DNA of 64,000 nucleotides from Helianthus annuus (lineage: Eukaryota > Streptophyta > Magnoliopsida > Asterales > Asteraceae). The stretch is from assembly GCF_002127325.2 (NCBI RefSeq), contig NC_035433.2, positions 124,278,088-124,342,087 on the forward strand, given 5' to 3'. The translations under genes and the position numbers were made by a program. Shown here piece by piece: positions 22,714-34,600 of this stretch (positions are counted from its first letter, which is position 1; each line of letters starts with the position of its first letter). The notes beneath the pieces are model-generated. The model did no database searches. It worked only from the letters and a program-made list of their open reading frames with translations, and was not told the origin of the DNA.

Positions 22714-23892
22714 TGGATAGGAATGAAAAAGGATATAGCTGAATATGTATCTAAGTGTTTAACTTGTTCACAAGTTAAAGCCGAACACCAGAAACCCTCA
22801 GGTTTACTACAACCGTTAGAAATGCCTGTATGGAAATGGGAACTCATAACAATGGACTTTGTTACTAAGTTACCCAAAACCAGAAAAGGTAATGATGCAA
22901 TTTGGGTAATCGTGGACCGATTAACCAAATCAGCTCATTTTCTACCAATAAAAGAAACCTTTAGCATGGAAAGATTAGCCAAGCTGTATGTGGATGAAAT
23001 AGTATCCTTACATGGAGTCCCGCTCTACATTGTATCGGATAGAGATAGTCGTTTCACTTCCCGATTTTGGACAAGTTTTCAAGAATCAATGGGAACCCGA
23101 CTCAATTTAAGTACCGCATATCATCCACAAACTGACGGACAAAGTGAAAGGACGATCCAAACTCTGGAAGACATGCTCAGAGCATGTGTAATTGACTTTG
23201 GAGGTAATTGGGATAACCATTTACCATTAATTGAATTCTCCTATAACAATAGTTATCATTCAAGTATTGAAGCCGCTCCATTCGAGGCACTATATGGACG
23301 CAAGTGCAGAACGCATGTATGTTGGGCAGAAATAGGAGAAAGTCAATTATCAGGTCCAGAAATTGTGCAAGAAACTACAGATAAGATAACTCAAATCAAG
23401 GAACGATTGAAAACAGCCAGAGATCGCCAGAAGAGCTATGCAGACAATCGTCGCAAATCACTTGAATTCCAAATAGGAGACAAAGTACTACTGAAAGTAT
23501 CTCCTTGGAAAGGAGTTGTAAGATTCGGTAAGAAAGGAAAGCTAAGTCCGAGATATGTTGGACCATTTCCAGTGATTCAACGAATAGGACCAGTTGCTTA
23601 TCGCTTACAGCTACCAAAAGAATTAGCTGGAGTAAATGATGTATTCCATATATCCAACCTTAAGAAATGTTTATCAGATGAATCTCTGGTAGTACCTCTT
23701 CAAGACATAGAGGTGAATGAGAAACTAAAGTTCATAGAGAAACCTTTACAAATAGAAGACCGAAAAGTTAAATTCCTCAAACACAAGCGACTTGTGTTGG
23801 TAAAAGTCAAATGGAATTCCAAGAGAGGACCGGAATACACTTGGGAGCTAGAATCTGAAATGAAGCGCAAATATCCTCATCTATTCCAGTGA
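22714..23892 (+). pseudogene. Gypsy integrase core and chromodomain-like tail after the premature stop
   Basis: Same frame as the gag-pol above, separated only by the TGA. It holds the rest of the zinc finger (CLTCSQVK), the integrase catalytic core ([39 protein letters not shown] and E present) and the C-terminal domain. The final segment [21 protein letters not shown] resembles the chromodomain-like tail of Tekay/Del elements, which steers integration to heterochromatin. The only ATG near its start is internal, so it would not be translated without readthrough. Confidence 0.88.
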
Positions 23893-23927
23893 ATCTCGAG
23901 GACGAGATTTTCCTAAGGTGGGGAGGA
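23892..23927 (+). other. Stem-loop and polypurine tract of the plus-strand gypsy
   Basis: Directly after the pol stop, AATCTCG and CGAGATT (23892-23898, 23903-23909) flank the loop AGGA. The polypurine tract AAGGTGGGGAGGA (23915-23927) abuts the 3' LTR. The same arrangement is found in three other elements of the window. Confidence 0.75.
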
Positions 23928-25442
23928 TGTAACAACTCTCATTAAAATTAATAATTAGAATGATAATTAGCTATTAAGAAAACCCTAATTGAGACACCCA
24001 AGTAATTCTGCACTAACCCTAAAATTTTCGAAACAATCGGAATCAGGATCAGGGCCCCTAAAACTCAGGGGGGGGGGGGGGGGTAAACCCTAATTATAAT
24101 TATCTACAGAAAACGTTGTCTAAAATTCGAAATCACACGAAACCAACTCAGCAAGCCTAGCTGGGACACAAGGCTACCCTAGGGTAGATTGCTACCCCAG
24201 GCGAGTCGCGACAGGACCAGGGACATCTCCCGCGACTCGCGGGAGGTACCAAATTTAGGTATAAATAGGGGGTCTGGGATTGAATCAAACTGCTCACTTC
24301 GACGTAAAAACTCATATTATACGTTGAGTTATGCTTAAATTACTACCAAACACACACTAATATCGAATCGCTGCCACGGAACAGGGTAATTACTCGATCG
24401 CTATTACGATTCAGTTTCCGGGATCAATATATCCAAAGAATGTCTAAGTGCCGCCCACATTGGGTTATGCTTTGTCGTTTGTCGATAATTCGATAAATGA
24501 GTTGAAGCATTATACTTTGTCGTTTGTCGATAATTCGATAAATGAGTTGAAGTATTATACTTTGTCGTTTGTTATTTTGATAAATGAGTTGAAGTATTGC
24601 ACTTTGTCATTCATTGTGAGAATTTGATCTCGTAAGTTATCGTAACTGCTGTATTGATCACTAACCCTGTTTTGTGTGCATTATTGTGAAATTAGGTTAA
24701 CAGGGCTAAAATCCTATTCTATCCGTAATAAATCTGCAATGTGAGTTATTCTTCTTTTATAAACTCTTTTCTCACCGTTTGTGAGTAATAACTATTTTAC
24801 AATACTCCAAATTCATTTTCCGAGATTATAATATCAGTGGTTAAGTTGATGTAATCACCAAATTACAGCCAGTATGTGGGGTATTGTGCACATTACTACA
24901 GTTTAAATCATTTTAGGTGGGCGAACCTAATTTAATTGATTTACGTCATTCATTGGGGCAGCCAATGGTGATATGACCACTGTCACAGATCCGGTCGAGT
25001 GACAAATACTGTGGGTAGTTGGTTGATATCAGAAACATGCGTAAAAGATCTTAACACTGTGAATAATCATAAAATGTGTCATTTTCAGTAACTAGAATAA
25101 TTCACTCAGTATTTCCCGCTGACAAAAATCTTTTTCAAACATGTTTCAGGTGATCTGCTGTAAATCAGGAAAAAGTGCTGAGGAGCATTTCAAGCTTAAA
25201 ATAGTGGCTCAGTATAAAATAAAGAAAGATGTTTTGACATAAGGATTTATCACTAACTTATGTATTGTAAATTATCGGGGTTTTATCCCGAATTGTGAAA
25301 TAAAAATAATCGGGAAAAGTTTTAGCTTAACAACGATCCTGATGTTCAAAATTTCCGCTGCTAAACTCAATTGAACAAATATCACGGAGTTTTCTGCCTC
25401 GCGGCTCCGGAAACGGGTAAAACCGGGTCGGGGGCCGTGACA
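23928..25442 (+). repeat. 3' LTR of the plus-strand gypsy
   Basis: A 1515-bp copy of 16225-17730. The main length difference is a 16-base G run near 24069 (nine in the left LTR) plus small indels beside it. Confidence 0.93.
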
Positions 25443-26043
25443 CTAACCCATTAGCAAGTGCGGAATCCAAGCTAGTGAGCAAACCGGGATGAAACAAGCA
25501 CAAACACAACACACAAAGTTCACCGATTAAAACCACTTGTATTAATGCGAATGAAAGGTTCCGGTTACAAGCTCAATGTTTACAAATCAGTTTTGCAAAC
25601 CCTCTAGTGTGTGTGTGTGTGTGTTCCTGGACAGAATGCTCTCAATATCTTTCTATCTCTCTGTGTGCGCCTCTTATCTGTCTAACACACTGCATGGGTA
25701 TATATATACCCAGCACAGCAGATCTGGTCGAAGGATCAGGATAACTGATCGAAAGGTCATCTTTCGATCAGATGGCTATCGAAGGATTCACAGGGACCTC
25801 GAAGGATTATCTATCGAGGTCCATCAAATATCCATCGAAGGTTCATCTTTCGAGCTCATCGAAGGATAGAAACAATCCTTCGATGGCCCATCCTTCGACA
25901 CAGACCATTAACAACCATATTACAACTGTTTGGCCAAGTCAAACCAGGAGGACGGTTGACTTGGTCAAACTTACATGACTAACAAGGACATCGTTTACAT
26001 CGTGACCGAATACAGACAAAGTACAGACACAAGTGCACCAACA
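25443..26043 (-). repeat. 5' LTR of the Sirevirus-like copia, second part
   Basis: Begins with the duplicated CTAAC and continues the interrupted LTR to CCAACA at 26043. It includes the same TATA palindrome (25695-25712) and TCGAAGGAT words as the other LTR. Confidence 0.92.
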
Positions 26044-26122
26044 TATATGTCAAAAGATGTATACGGTGGATATACATATTTTTAGGAGAGATATCTTGTA
26101 ATTTAAATATATACATGTTACC

Positions 26123-26264
26123 ATGGATAACAAACTACATCTTGCTATCATTGTCACCAACATTAATAACTGCATCCCCTTCACACTAGATATGGAGAGC
26201 AGTCAATATAATTCTTGTTCAAGTTATTTAAAATACACTGTCATGCCTTCCAGGTAACAGACCA
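26123..26264 (+). pseudogene. Copia A piece 1: gag N-terminus
   Basis: Plus-strand frames give NKLHLAIIVTNINN, IPFTLD, SSQY and, after a frameshift, KIHCHAFQVTDHI. This is the characteristic N-terminal gag pattern of Ale/Retrofit-type plant copias. It ends where copia B begins. The preceding 26049-26122 is AT-rich, and no LTR or primer site of copia A could be identified. Confidence 0.6.
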
Positions 26265-26335
26265 TATTACAAAGAAAATGAAATGAATACATAATTATTA
26301 ACAAATAACTAATCTATGAATGATAATAAATGTTG

Positions 26336-29300
26336 TTAGTTAACATCTCCCCTCAAGCGAGACGGTGGCGGCCCAAGACCAAGCATATTTTGAAACATTT
26401 CAAATTGCGGTCGAGGAAGAGTTTTGGTAAATATATCAGCCACCTGAAGCTTGGATGGAATGAAGCGAGTATGAAGCTTTCTAGACGCGACAAGTTCACG
26501 AATGAAGTGGTAGTCAAGTTCAAGGTGTCTAATCCGTTTGTGAGATACCGGATTTTGTGTTAGAAATAATGCACTGCGGTCGTCACATAAGAGGGTAGGA
26601 CGAACCGATGGAAGAGCATGAAGTTCCTGAAGAAGATGTGTTACCCTAATAAGCTCAGCCGCCGTGTTAGCCATAGCCCGATATTCCGATTCACAACTTG
26701 ACCGAGAGGCTGTCGGTTGTTTCTTAGCACTCCAAGACACGAGGTTACCACCCAAGAATATAGAGAACCCATAAGTTGAGCGGCATGTCTTGAGACATCT
26801 GGCCCAATCAGCGTCAGAGAAGCCAAGAAGAGTTGTATTTGTAGGTTTTGAAAAATATAGACCAAATGCCAACGTTCCTTTAATATACCGAAGGATTCAT
26901 TTAACCTCTTGGAAGTGATCCTTGGTTGGAGCATGTAGATATTGGCTCACCTGATTAGCAGCATAGGATAAATCCGGGCGGGTAATAGTTAAGTATTGCA
27001 AAGCACCAACAATGGACCGATATTGCGTAGGCTCTGATAACGGTTCACCCTCATTTGTAAGAGAAATATTAGAGGCAAGAGGTGTGAAAACCGGTTTGGC
27101 ATCCAACATGTTCGCCCTAACCAAAACGTCTCGAGCATATTTTGACTGATTAAGAAACAACCCGTTTTCGGTATACGTCACTTCAAGCCCAAGGAAGTAA
27201 TTTAGTTCCCCCAAGTCTTTAATAGCAAATTCCCCATGTAACCTTTGGAAAAAAGAATGCATGGTGTGTTCTTCATTACCTTTTAATATTAAGTCATCAA
27301 CGTAAGCCATCAAATACATAATACATGTGTCCCTTTTAAAAACAAAAAGGGATGGGTCAGCCCGGTTACACTGAAACCCATTAGTGACCAAAAATGAGCT
27401 CAAGCGGTGAAACCATGCACGCGGTGCCTGTTTTAGGCCATATAATGCTTTATGTAGTTTGCATACATGATTAGGGAATTGAGGGTTAGGGAAACCCGGT
27501 GGTTGTTCCATATAAACACACTCATTTAGATGGCCATGCAAAAACGCATTATTAACATCAAGTTGATGTAATTTCCAATCGTTGAGGACAACAAGAGTAA
27601 GAATGATATGAATGGTAAATACTTTAACCACGGGACTGAACATTTGTGAGTAGTCTATACCGGGAAATTGACTGAAGCCTTGTGCAACAAGGCGGGCTTT
27701 GTGACGTTCAATTGTGCCATTAGAGTGATATTTGGTTCGAAAGAGCCATTTGGATCCAACAACATGACGATTTGAAGGTCTAGGCACAAGGGACCACGTA
27801 TTGTTTTTTATGAAGAGCATCCAATTCTTTTTGCATGGCAAGTAGCCAAGTTTTGTCTTTAACAGCGGTTTGAAAATTGTTTGGTTCCTTTGATGCAAAT
27901 AACGCGGAGTGAAGAGGATGATGAGATGTGTGAGAAAGATCGGCAACATGACGGGGTCGGAAAATTCCAGCTTTGGCGCGGGTTATCATGGGATGAGATG
28001 GAAGTTTTGGTGGTGGAGGTGGTACGGGAATGGGATCGGGTCCAACGGAGGCTGAGTGGGGAATGGGGCTTGGTTCGTCGGTGCGGTCATCAGTAGCAGT
28101 GGTTGACTGAGATATGGGACTAGGAGGTGGTGATTGGTGAGTTGGTGAATAATCAGGCAATGAAGATGTAGTAGATGAGGGATCGGCTGAGGTGGGTTTT
28201 GTAAAGATATCCATGCAAATTTGACAAGGGGAAGGTGGTGTGGGTATGGGAGAGCTACTGGAAGTTTGGTTTGGAAGTGGGAAGCTATGTAAGTTATCAT
28301 CAAAGGTGCTTATTTGGAGGGTGGTAATGGGTTTGTCATTACCTGTGCCTACAAACGGAAAATTATCTTCATCAAACCGAGCATGACGAGTCACATACAC
28401 TCGGGATGTGATAAGATCTAGGCACCGATAGCCATTGTAAATCAGGCTATAGCCAACAAAAATGCACGGAATGCTCCGTGGGGCGAGTTTATGGTCCGAG
28501 TAGTTTCACAGATGTGGGAACACATGACAACCAAACGCCCGAAACATGTTGAAGTTGGGTGGTTGTAAGTATAAAAGTTCAAACGGAGACATGCCATTTA
28601 GAACATGTGTAGGAAGACGATTAATAATGTAAACCGCCGAAGAGAATGCATCAACCCAAAATGAAGGAGGAAGTTTTGCATTGAACAATATGGCTAGCCC
28701 GGTTTCGACAATATGATGATGTTTTCGTTTGACTCGGCCATTTTGTTGAGGGTTGTAGGGACACGATAATCGATAGAGTGTTCCATTTTCTTCAAATAAA
28801 CATCGAACTTTATGATTCACAAATTCAGTGCCCCATTGCTTTGGAATATTTTAATTTTATGAGAAAACTGAGTTTGCACCAAATTCATAAACACCCTCAA
28901 TAAGTTATACACATCGGTTTTTAATTATAATGGGCAAAGCCAACAAAACCGAGAATAGTCATCTACAAATGACACATAATATCGGTAGTGGTCAACAGAC
29001 ATAACCGGAGATGGTCCCCATACGTCACAATGAATAATATCGAGAGGATGCAAGGAATGTTTATTATTTATATCAAAAGGCAATCGTTGACTTTTGGCCA
29101 AACGACAAGGTAAACAAGTTCCTGGTTTAGGTAAAACGGCAGAAATAGATAAATGTCCATGTTTTTGTAGAGTAGTAATAACATCAAAATGGGCATGTCC
29201 CAGACGGGAGTGCCAAAGTTCAAAAGATGCGTTTGGTCTTGAGGAGGAGGCAACGAACGCTTGAGGACCGTTATTTAGGACGTAAAGACCATTCTCACAT

Positions 29301-29552
29301 CGTCCTTGAGCTAGGACCGCTTTGGTTTGACGATCCTGAATGTAAAAAGAATGATAAGATAATAAGACATCCACATTATTATCTTTTGTAAGCTTGCTAA
29401 TAGATAAAAGATTTTTGGTGAGATTTGGGACCACCAAAACATTATTTAATTTAATAGCATTAGAGATAAAAGAGTGTCCCTGATATGTAATCAGAAGAGT
29501 GTTACCATTCCTGAAGGTGACTGAAGGATTGCCGATGACGGTTGATGGGTTG
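26336..29552 (-). pseudogene. Copia B pol: integrase, RT, RNase H
   Basis: Read downward from 29552: the protease-integrase spacer (VVPNLTKNLLSISKLTKDN), the HHCC finger (WHSRLGHAH ... CLPCRLAKSQ), the integrase core (WGPSPVMSVDHYRYYVSF, YNPQQNGRVKRKHHHIVETG), a proline/serine-rich linker, RT ([23 protein letters not shown]) and RNase H (FSDADWARC, CESEYRAMA, DIFTKTLP). Lesions: an in-frame TGA at 28506 and another at 26897 (both look like CGA to TGA), a single-base indel in an A run near 27800, and a frameshift near 28830. The RT YVDD is intact but the polyprotein cannot be made. Confidence 0.88.
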
Positions 29553-31588
29553 TGTCACACCCCCAAAAATCCACATGCGGAGTACCACCGCTTGGAGGCG
29601 TGACATGAACAGGATCAAGCCATCAATCACATTGAACATAGCATATATATTAAAAGTAATTCATGAAACCCAATCCAATACAATTGATGTTCTAAACCAA
29701 GCATTGTATAAGTAACGGAAGCATGTAAATAAAAACCCAATATAAGTATTAAGTTCAAATGTTTAAACGTTTAACATGGCATTCTCGATCCATGTCCCAC
29801 AACGACTCGCTCCTCCTTGTGCAAGCTCCATATGTACCTATGGTCCTGCAAGGCATGCAGCAGAGAGTCAACAATTAGTTGAGCGAGTTCACAGTGTACA
29901 GTTCAGTAATTGTAATAGTATGAGTAGCATTATGTTCGTTCGTTAAGTCATGTCTCGTATTAGTTTCCATCGCGACCCTCTAGGCATGTATGCGAAGATT
30001 AGGGGAAGTATTCCCAAATATTCTAGACTATGTATATTTGTATCGCGGCCACCCTGGCATGTGTGCGAAGTTTTAGTATGTATAGATCGCGGCCTTCCTA
30101 GGCATGTGTGCGAATGATTAGTCATAATATCGCGGCCAACCCCTGGCGTGTGTGCGAAGATCAGTTCAATTAGTATACTAGTCTAGCCGTATCTTATCAT
30201 TACTCTTCCTCACCCGAGGACCACATCATTAGGTTCTATTAACTAAGTATGTACGAATAAATCATCAAATCCCATTCCCACCCTGGGAACCCCATGCCTT
30301 GGCTGTGTGAACTCACCTTGGTTTGCTCGGCAGATACACAAAAAGTTCAAGTAAGCTACATGGTGATCAACCACGTCCTAGTATGGTTATTATACAAGTC
30401 AGGTTCGTATTCAAGTATAGCACGTATGTTCTACACGTATTGTACACAAGTATAATCATGGTATGCACAAGTATTTCATAGCAGTCCAATAGCAGTCACG
30501 TAAACAAGTCCAAGTATCCGGCCCAATCAGTTGGGCTCGTAATAGTGCAAATCCAATACTAATAAGGTGTAAGTGGTCACGGTCTCGAGTCACAACAAAG
30601 GAGATCTCGAGTTGTCATGGTCTGGTCGGGACTACACGGTCTCGAGTCGCAACCGGACCCGCAACCGTGGTCTCGGTTTGTGCTGTTTGTGTCGGCAATG
30701 TGGTCTCGAGTCGAGACTAAGGGTTCTCAACTCGCAACCCTGGGTGAGACTAGCAGATTGTAACAACTTTCCATAATTCCAGTTCAGCACTTCCGTAATG
30801 TTAGCAAACAGATTAGGCAGTTTCACAATCAGATCAAATTAGCAGTTTCTTCAGAAATCAAACTTATTAATATACGTTCATATCATCATCATCAAGAATA
30901 TTGAATCGGCAATTAATCAAACATACAATCGGATCATGTGATTTACAAAGTCATGGACTATCATGCAACCCAACTCATAACCACAAATCATAACATCACA
31001 GCTGATTAACAAATAACAAATATACACTCAAACCGATTAGCATATTACCAATCCGATTTAATCATACAATCTTAGCATCATACAACCCTTGTATAGCATC
31101 TAAACGCATGAACCAAATACCTAGTATTATCAATCAATATTACTAGCATAAAACCCTAGTTCATACATGACAAGATCACTTAGCATGGCAACTAGATAAC
31201 AATGAAATACTAACTAGAAGTGTGATACGACAAGCTTGATCGAGAGAAAAGGCTTCGAGGGAACAAGGGCTGCCTTCAGTTCGGCTAGAGAGAGAGAGAG
31301 AGTTCTAGGGTTTGTGCGTGTTTTCCTAATGTTGCGAGTTGTGAGAATGTTACTAACATTCTAGGTATAATTCGGTTAAGGGAGGGTTGGCCGAACCCTC
31401 ACTTAGGCTGCCCTAAAGGTCTCGAGTCCAAGTGTAAAGCCCAAGTGGGCTTGTGCGATCGGATCATGCAAGCATATAAACATAACATTTACAATTTCAC
31501 ACAAGGCACGTATAACATGTTATTCAAATAAAGTTCACATAATCACTTAACGTTACACAAAAGTAGGTTCGAAATACGAGTTGTCACA
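29553..31588 (-). repeat. 3' LTR of the minus-strand gypsy
   Basis: Plus-orientation ends are TGTCACACCCCC and GTTGTCACA. Contains four spaced copies of a GCGGCC...GGCATGTGTGCGAA unit (about 29968-30160), a cluster of GGTCTCGAGT words (30580-30745) and an (AG)n tract near 31285. Confidence 0.9.
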
Positions 31589-31625
31589 TTATCCCCAACT
31601 TAGAAGAAATTTCGTCCCGAAATTT
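31589..31625 (-). other. Polypurine tract and stem-loop of the minus-strand gypsy
   Basis: The minus strand reads a perfect 8-bp stem AAATTTCG/CGAAATTT with loop GGA (31607-31625), then the polypurine tract AAGTTGGGGATAA abutting the LTR start TGTGACAACTCG. Confidence 0.75.
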
Positions 31626-31664
31626 GGTACGCACTCACTGAGGAAGCTAGGTAGGTTATATCGT

Positions 31665-34600
31665 TCACTGGTTTTCCTGGGGTGTCACATCCTCCCCCCG
31701 TTGATCTGGAAATTCCGTGGTAGCTTCAGTCTCAGTAGTGGTTGTACTGTTCGTGAATAACTGGGGATACTTTTCTTTCATTTGATCTTCGCGTTCCCAG
31801 GTGTACTCTGGGCCACATCGGGAGTTCCAACAAACTCGAACAAGAGGGATTCTCTTGTGTTTGAGGACCTTCACATCCCGGTCCGTGATTTCATCTGGTT
31901 CCTCGACGAAGTGCAACTGTTCGTCGATAGTGAGTTCCTTGAAAGGAATTATAAGGGTCTCATCTGACAGCCATTTCTTTAGATTCGACACGTGGAAAAC
32001 ATTATGAACTGCCCCAAGTTCTGCTGGTAGGTTTAGCTTGTAGGCCACTTTGCATATTTTCTCAATGATCTCGAACGGTCCGACATACCGCGGATTTAGT
32101 TTGCCTCGCTTGCCAAAGTGAACCACACCCTTCCAGGGTGAGACTTTTAGTAAAACCCGGTCCCCGACCTGAAATTCCAATGGCTTCCTACGCTTATCCG
32201 CGTAGCTTTTCTGACGGTCGCGTGCTGCCGCCATGCGTTGCCTTATCTGTGCAATCTTTTCCGTAGCATCCACTACAATTTCTGGACCCGTAATCTGACT
32301 ATCCCCCAACTCTGCCCAACAGAGAGGTGACCGGCATTTACGTCCGTACAATGCCTCGAATGGAGCGGCTTGTATGCTAGTGTGATAACTGTTATTGTAC
32401 GAAAACTCCACCAAAGGGAGATGTTTTTCCCAGCCGTTGCCGAAATCGATAACACATGCCCGAAGCATGTCTTCAAGAGTCTGGATCGTGCGCTCAGACT
32501 GTCCATCCGTCTGAGGATGGTATGCTGTGCTCATGTCTAACCGTGAGCCAAAAGATTTGTGCATCGCTTGCCATAGTTCTGACGTGAATCGTGCATCCCG
32601 ATCCGAAATGATAGAGGTGGGCACCCCGTGCCTTGAAACAACTTCCTTAAGGTAGACGTCTGCGAGGGTGGAGAACTTATCCGTTTCCTTGATAGCCAGG
32701 AAGTGTGCAGACTTTGTGAGTCGATCCACGATCACCCATATAGTATCATTCCCACGCTGGGATCTGGGTAAGCCTGTAACAAAATCCATGGAAATTTCTT
32801 CCCATTTCCATTGGGGTATCTTAGGTTGCTGAAGTAGGCCTGCTGGTTTCTGATATTCAACCTTGACTCTCGCACAAGTCAAGCACTTGCCGACGTAAGT
32901 AGCGATGTGGGCTTTCATGCTAGGCCACCAACATGTTGTTTTGAGATCGTGGTACATTTTATCCGACCCTGGATGTACCGAGTAGCGAGACTTGTGTGCT
33001 TCATCCATCACAAGCTCTCGTAAACCGCCATAGAGTGGGACCCAAATACGCCCCGTTACATAGTAGGCGCCGTCGTCCTTTTGTTCCATTCGTTGCCTTG
33101 AGCCACGTAAGGCTTCAGCCTTGACATTTTCGGGTTTCAATGCTTCTATCTGAGCAGCTCGTATCTGTGCAGGAAGACTGGACTGAATAGTGAGCTGCAA
33201 GGCTCGTACGCGTCTAGGTGTGGTGTCTTTCCAACTGAGGGCGTCATCCACAACATTGGATTTGCCTGGATGGTACTTGATGGCGCATTCATAATCGTTA
33301 AGTAATTCAACCCATCGACGTTGTCGCATGTTCGATTCCTTCTGCTTGAAGATATGCTCGAGGCTCCTGTGATCGGTGTAAATAGTGCACTTGGTACCGT
33401 ACAGGTAGTGTCGCCATATCTTAAGTGCGAAAACAACAGCTCCCAGCTCTAAATCGTGCGTCGTGTAGTTCCGTTCGTGAACCTTGAGTTGACGAGAAGC
33501 GTAGGCTATAACTTTATCCCGCTGCATCAATACACATCCAAGGCCCTGTATTGATGCGTCACAATAGACCACAAAGTCATCCGTGCCTGGCAATGAGAGA
33601 ATAGGCGCGCTGCAAAGCCTATCCTTCAGATACTGGAAAGCGGTTTCCTGCGTATTACCCCATCGGTAGGTGACACCCTTCTGTGTCAGTAGTGTAAGCG
33701 GCTGAGCGATCTTTGAAAAGTCTTTGATGAACCGTCGATAATAACCCGCCAAACCCAAGAATTGGCGTATTTCTGTCGGTGTACGCGGTGCTGGCCAGTT
33801 CCTGATCGAATCTACCTTGGATGGATCGACATGGATCCCATCCCTGTTTACCACATGGCCTAAGAAATGGACTTCACGTAGCCAGAAGTCGCATTTAGAA
33901 AGCTTGGCGTACAGCTATTCCTTTCGAAGAAGTTCCAATATCAAACGCAGGTGCTGCTCGTGTTCCTCCTGACTCTTGGAGTAGATCAGAATGTCGTCGA
34001 TAAAAACAATGACGAACTTGTCAAGATACGGTTTGCATACTCTGTTCATTAGATCCATAAATACGGCAGGCGCGTTCGTTAACCCAAATGGCATGACGAG
34101 AAATTCGTAGTGACCGTAACGCGTTCTGAATGCGGTCTTGGAGATGTCCTCATCCCGGACTCTCAGCTGATGATAACCCGACCTCAAGTCTATCTTGGAA
34201 TAGTAGCTCGACCCTTGCAACTGGTCGAATAAGTCGTCGATACGCGGAAGAGGATAACGGTTCTTCACTGTCACCTTGTTGAGTTCACGGTAGTCTATGC
34301 ACATTCTGAACGTACCGTCTTTCTTCTTCACAAATAATACTGGAGCTCCCCATGGCGAAGAGCTTGGACGAATAAAGCCCTTTTCCAAGAGCTCTTGTAG
34401 CTGCTTTGACAGTTCTTCCAGTTCTGATGGAGCTAGACGATATGGTGCGTGAGCTATGGGTGCTGCTCCTGGAGCGAGCTCGATCTGAAATTCGACCTGA
34501 CGATGGGGCGGTAGCCCAGGTAAGTCTTCAGGAAACACCTGAGGAAAGTCATGAACAACTGGAATATCCTCCAGTTTCTTTTCCTTCGCTGATGCATCAG

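Larger units (their letters stand above)
16225..25442 (+). mobile_element. Gypsy retrotransposon (Tekay/Del-like chromovirus) inserted in the copia LTR
   Basis: A complete 9.2-kb element with a perfect CTAAC duplication (16220-16224 and 25443-25447). LTRs are 1506 bp (16225-17730) and 1515 bp (23928-25442). By eye they differ by about a dozen substitutions plus a longer G run in the right copy, which implies recent insertion. The order protease-RT-RNase H-integrase shows gypsy, and the C-terminal tail is chromodomain-like. Two extra ORFs lie between the primer site and gag. A stop in integrase and an RT active-site change make the pol defective. Confidence 0.93.
5649..26043 (-). mobile_element. 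Sirevirus-like Ty1/copia retrotransposon, interrupted by a gypsy element
   Basis: A complete element read on the minus strand, flanked by a perfect 5-bp duplication TATAT (5644-5648 and 26044-26048). The LTRs are 643 bp (5649-6291) and 647 bp (16174-16224 joined to 25448-26043). They differ by about four substitutions and a GT-repeat length change, which implies a recent insertion. Domain order gag-protease-integrase-RT-RNase H shows copia. The very long gag with coiled coil, the 1.75-kb non-coding 3' spacer and the RT/protease style point to the Sirevirus (Maximus/SIRE) lineage. A gypsy element (16225-25442) sits inside the upstream LTR. Gag carries a premature stop, so the copy is probably not autonomous. 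Confidence 0.92.

Noticed and set aside
30573..30826. Frames rich in arginine on both strands
   Set aside because: Lie in the GGTCTCGAGT repeat cluster of the gypsy LTR and repeat at 37751-37963.
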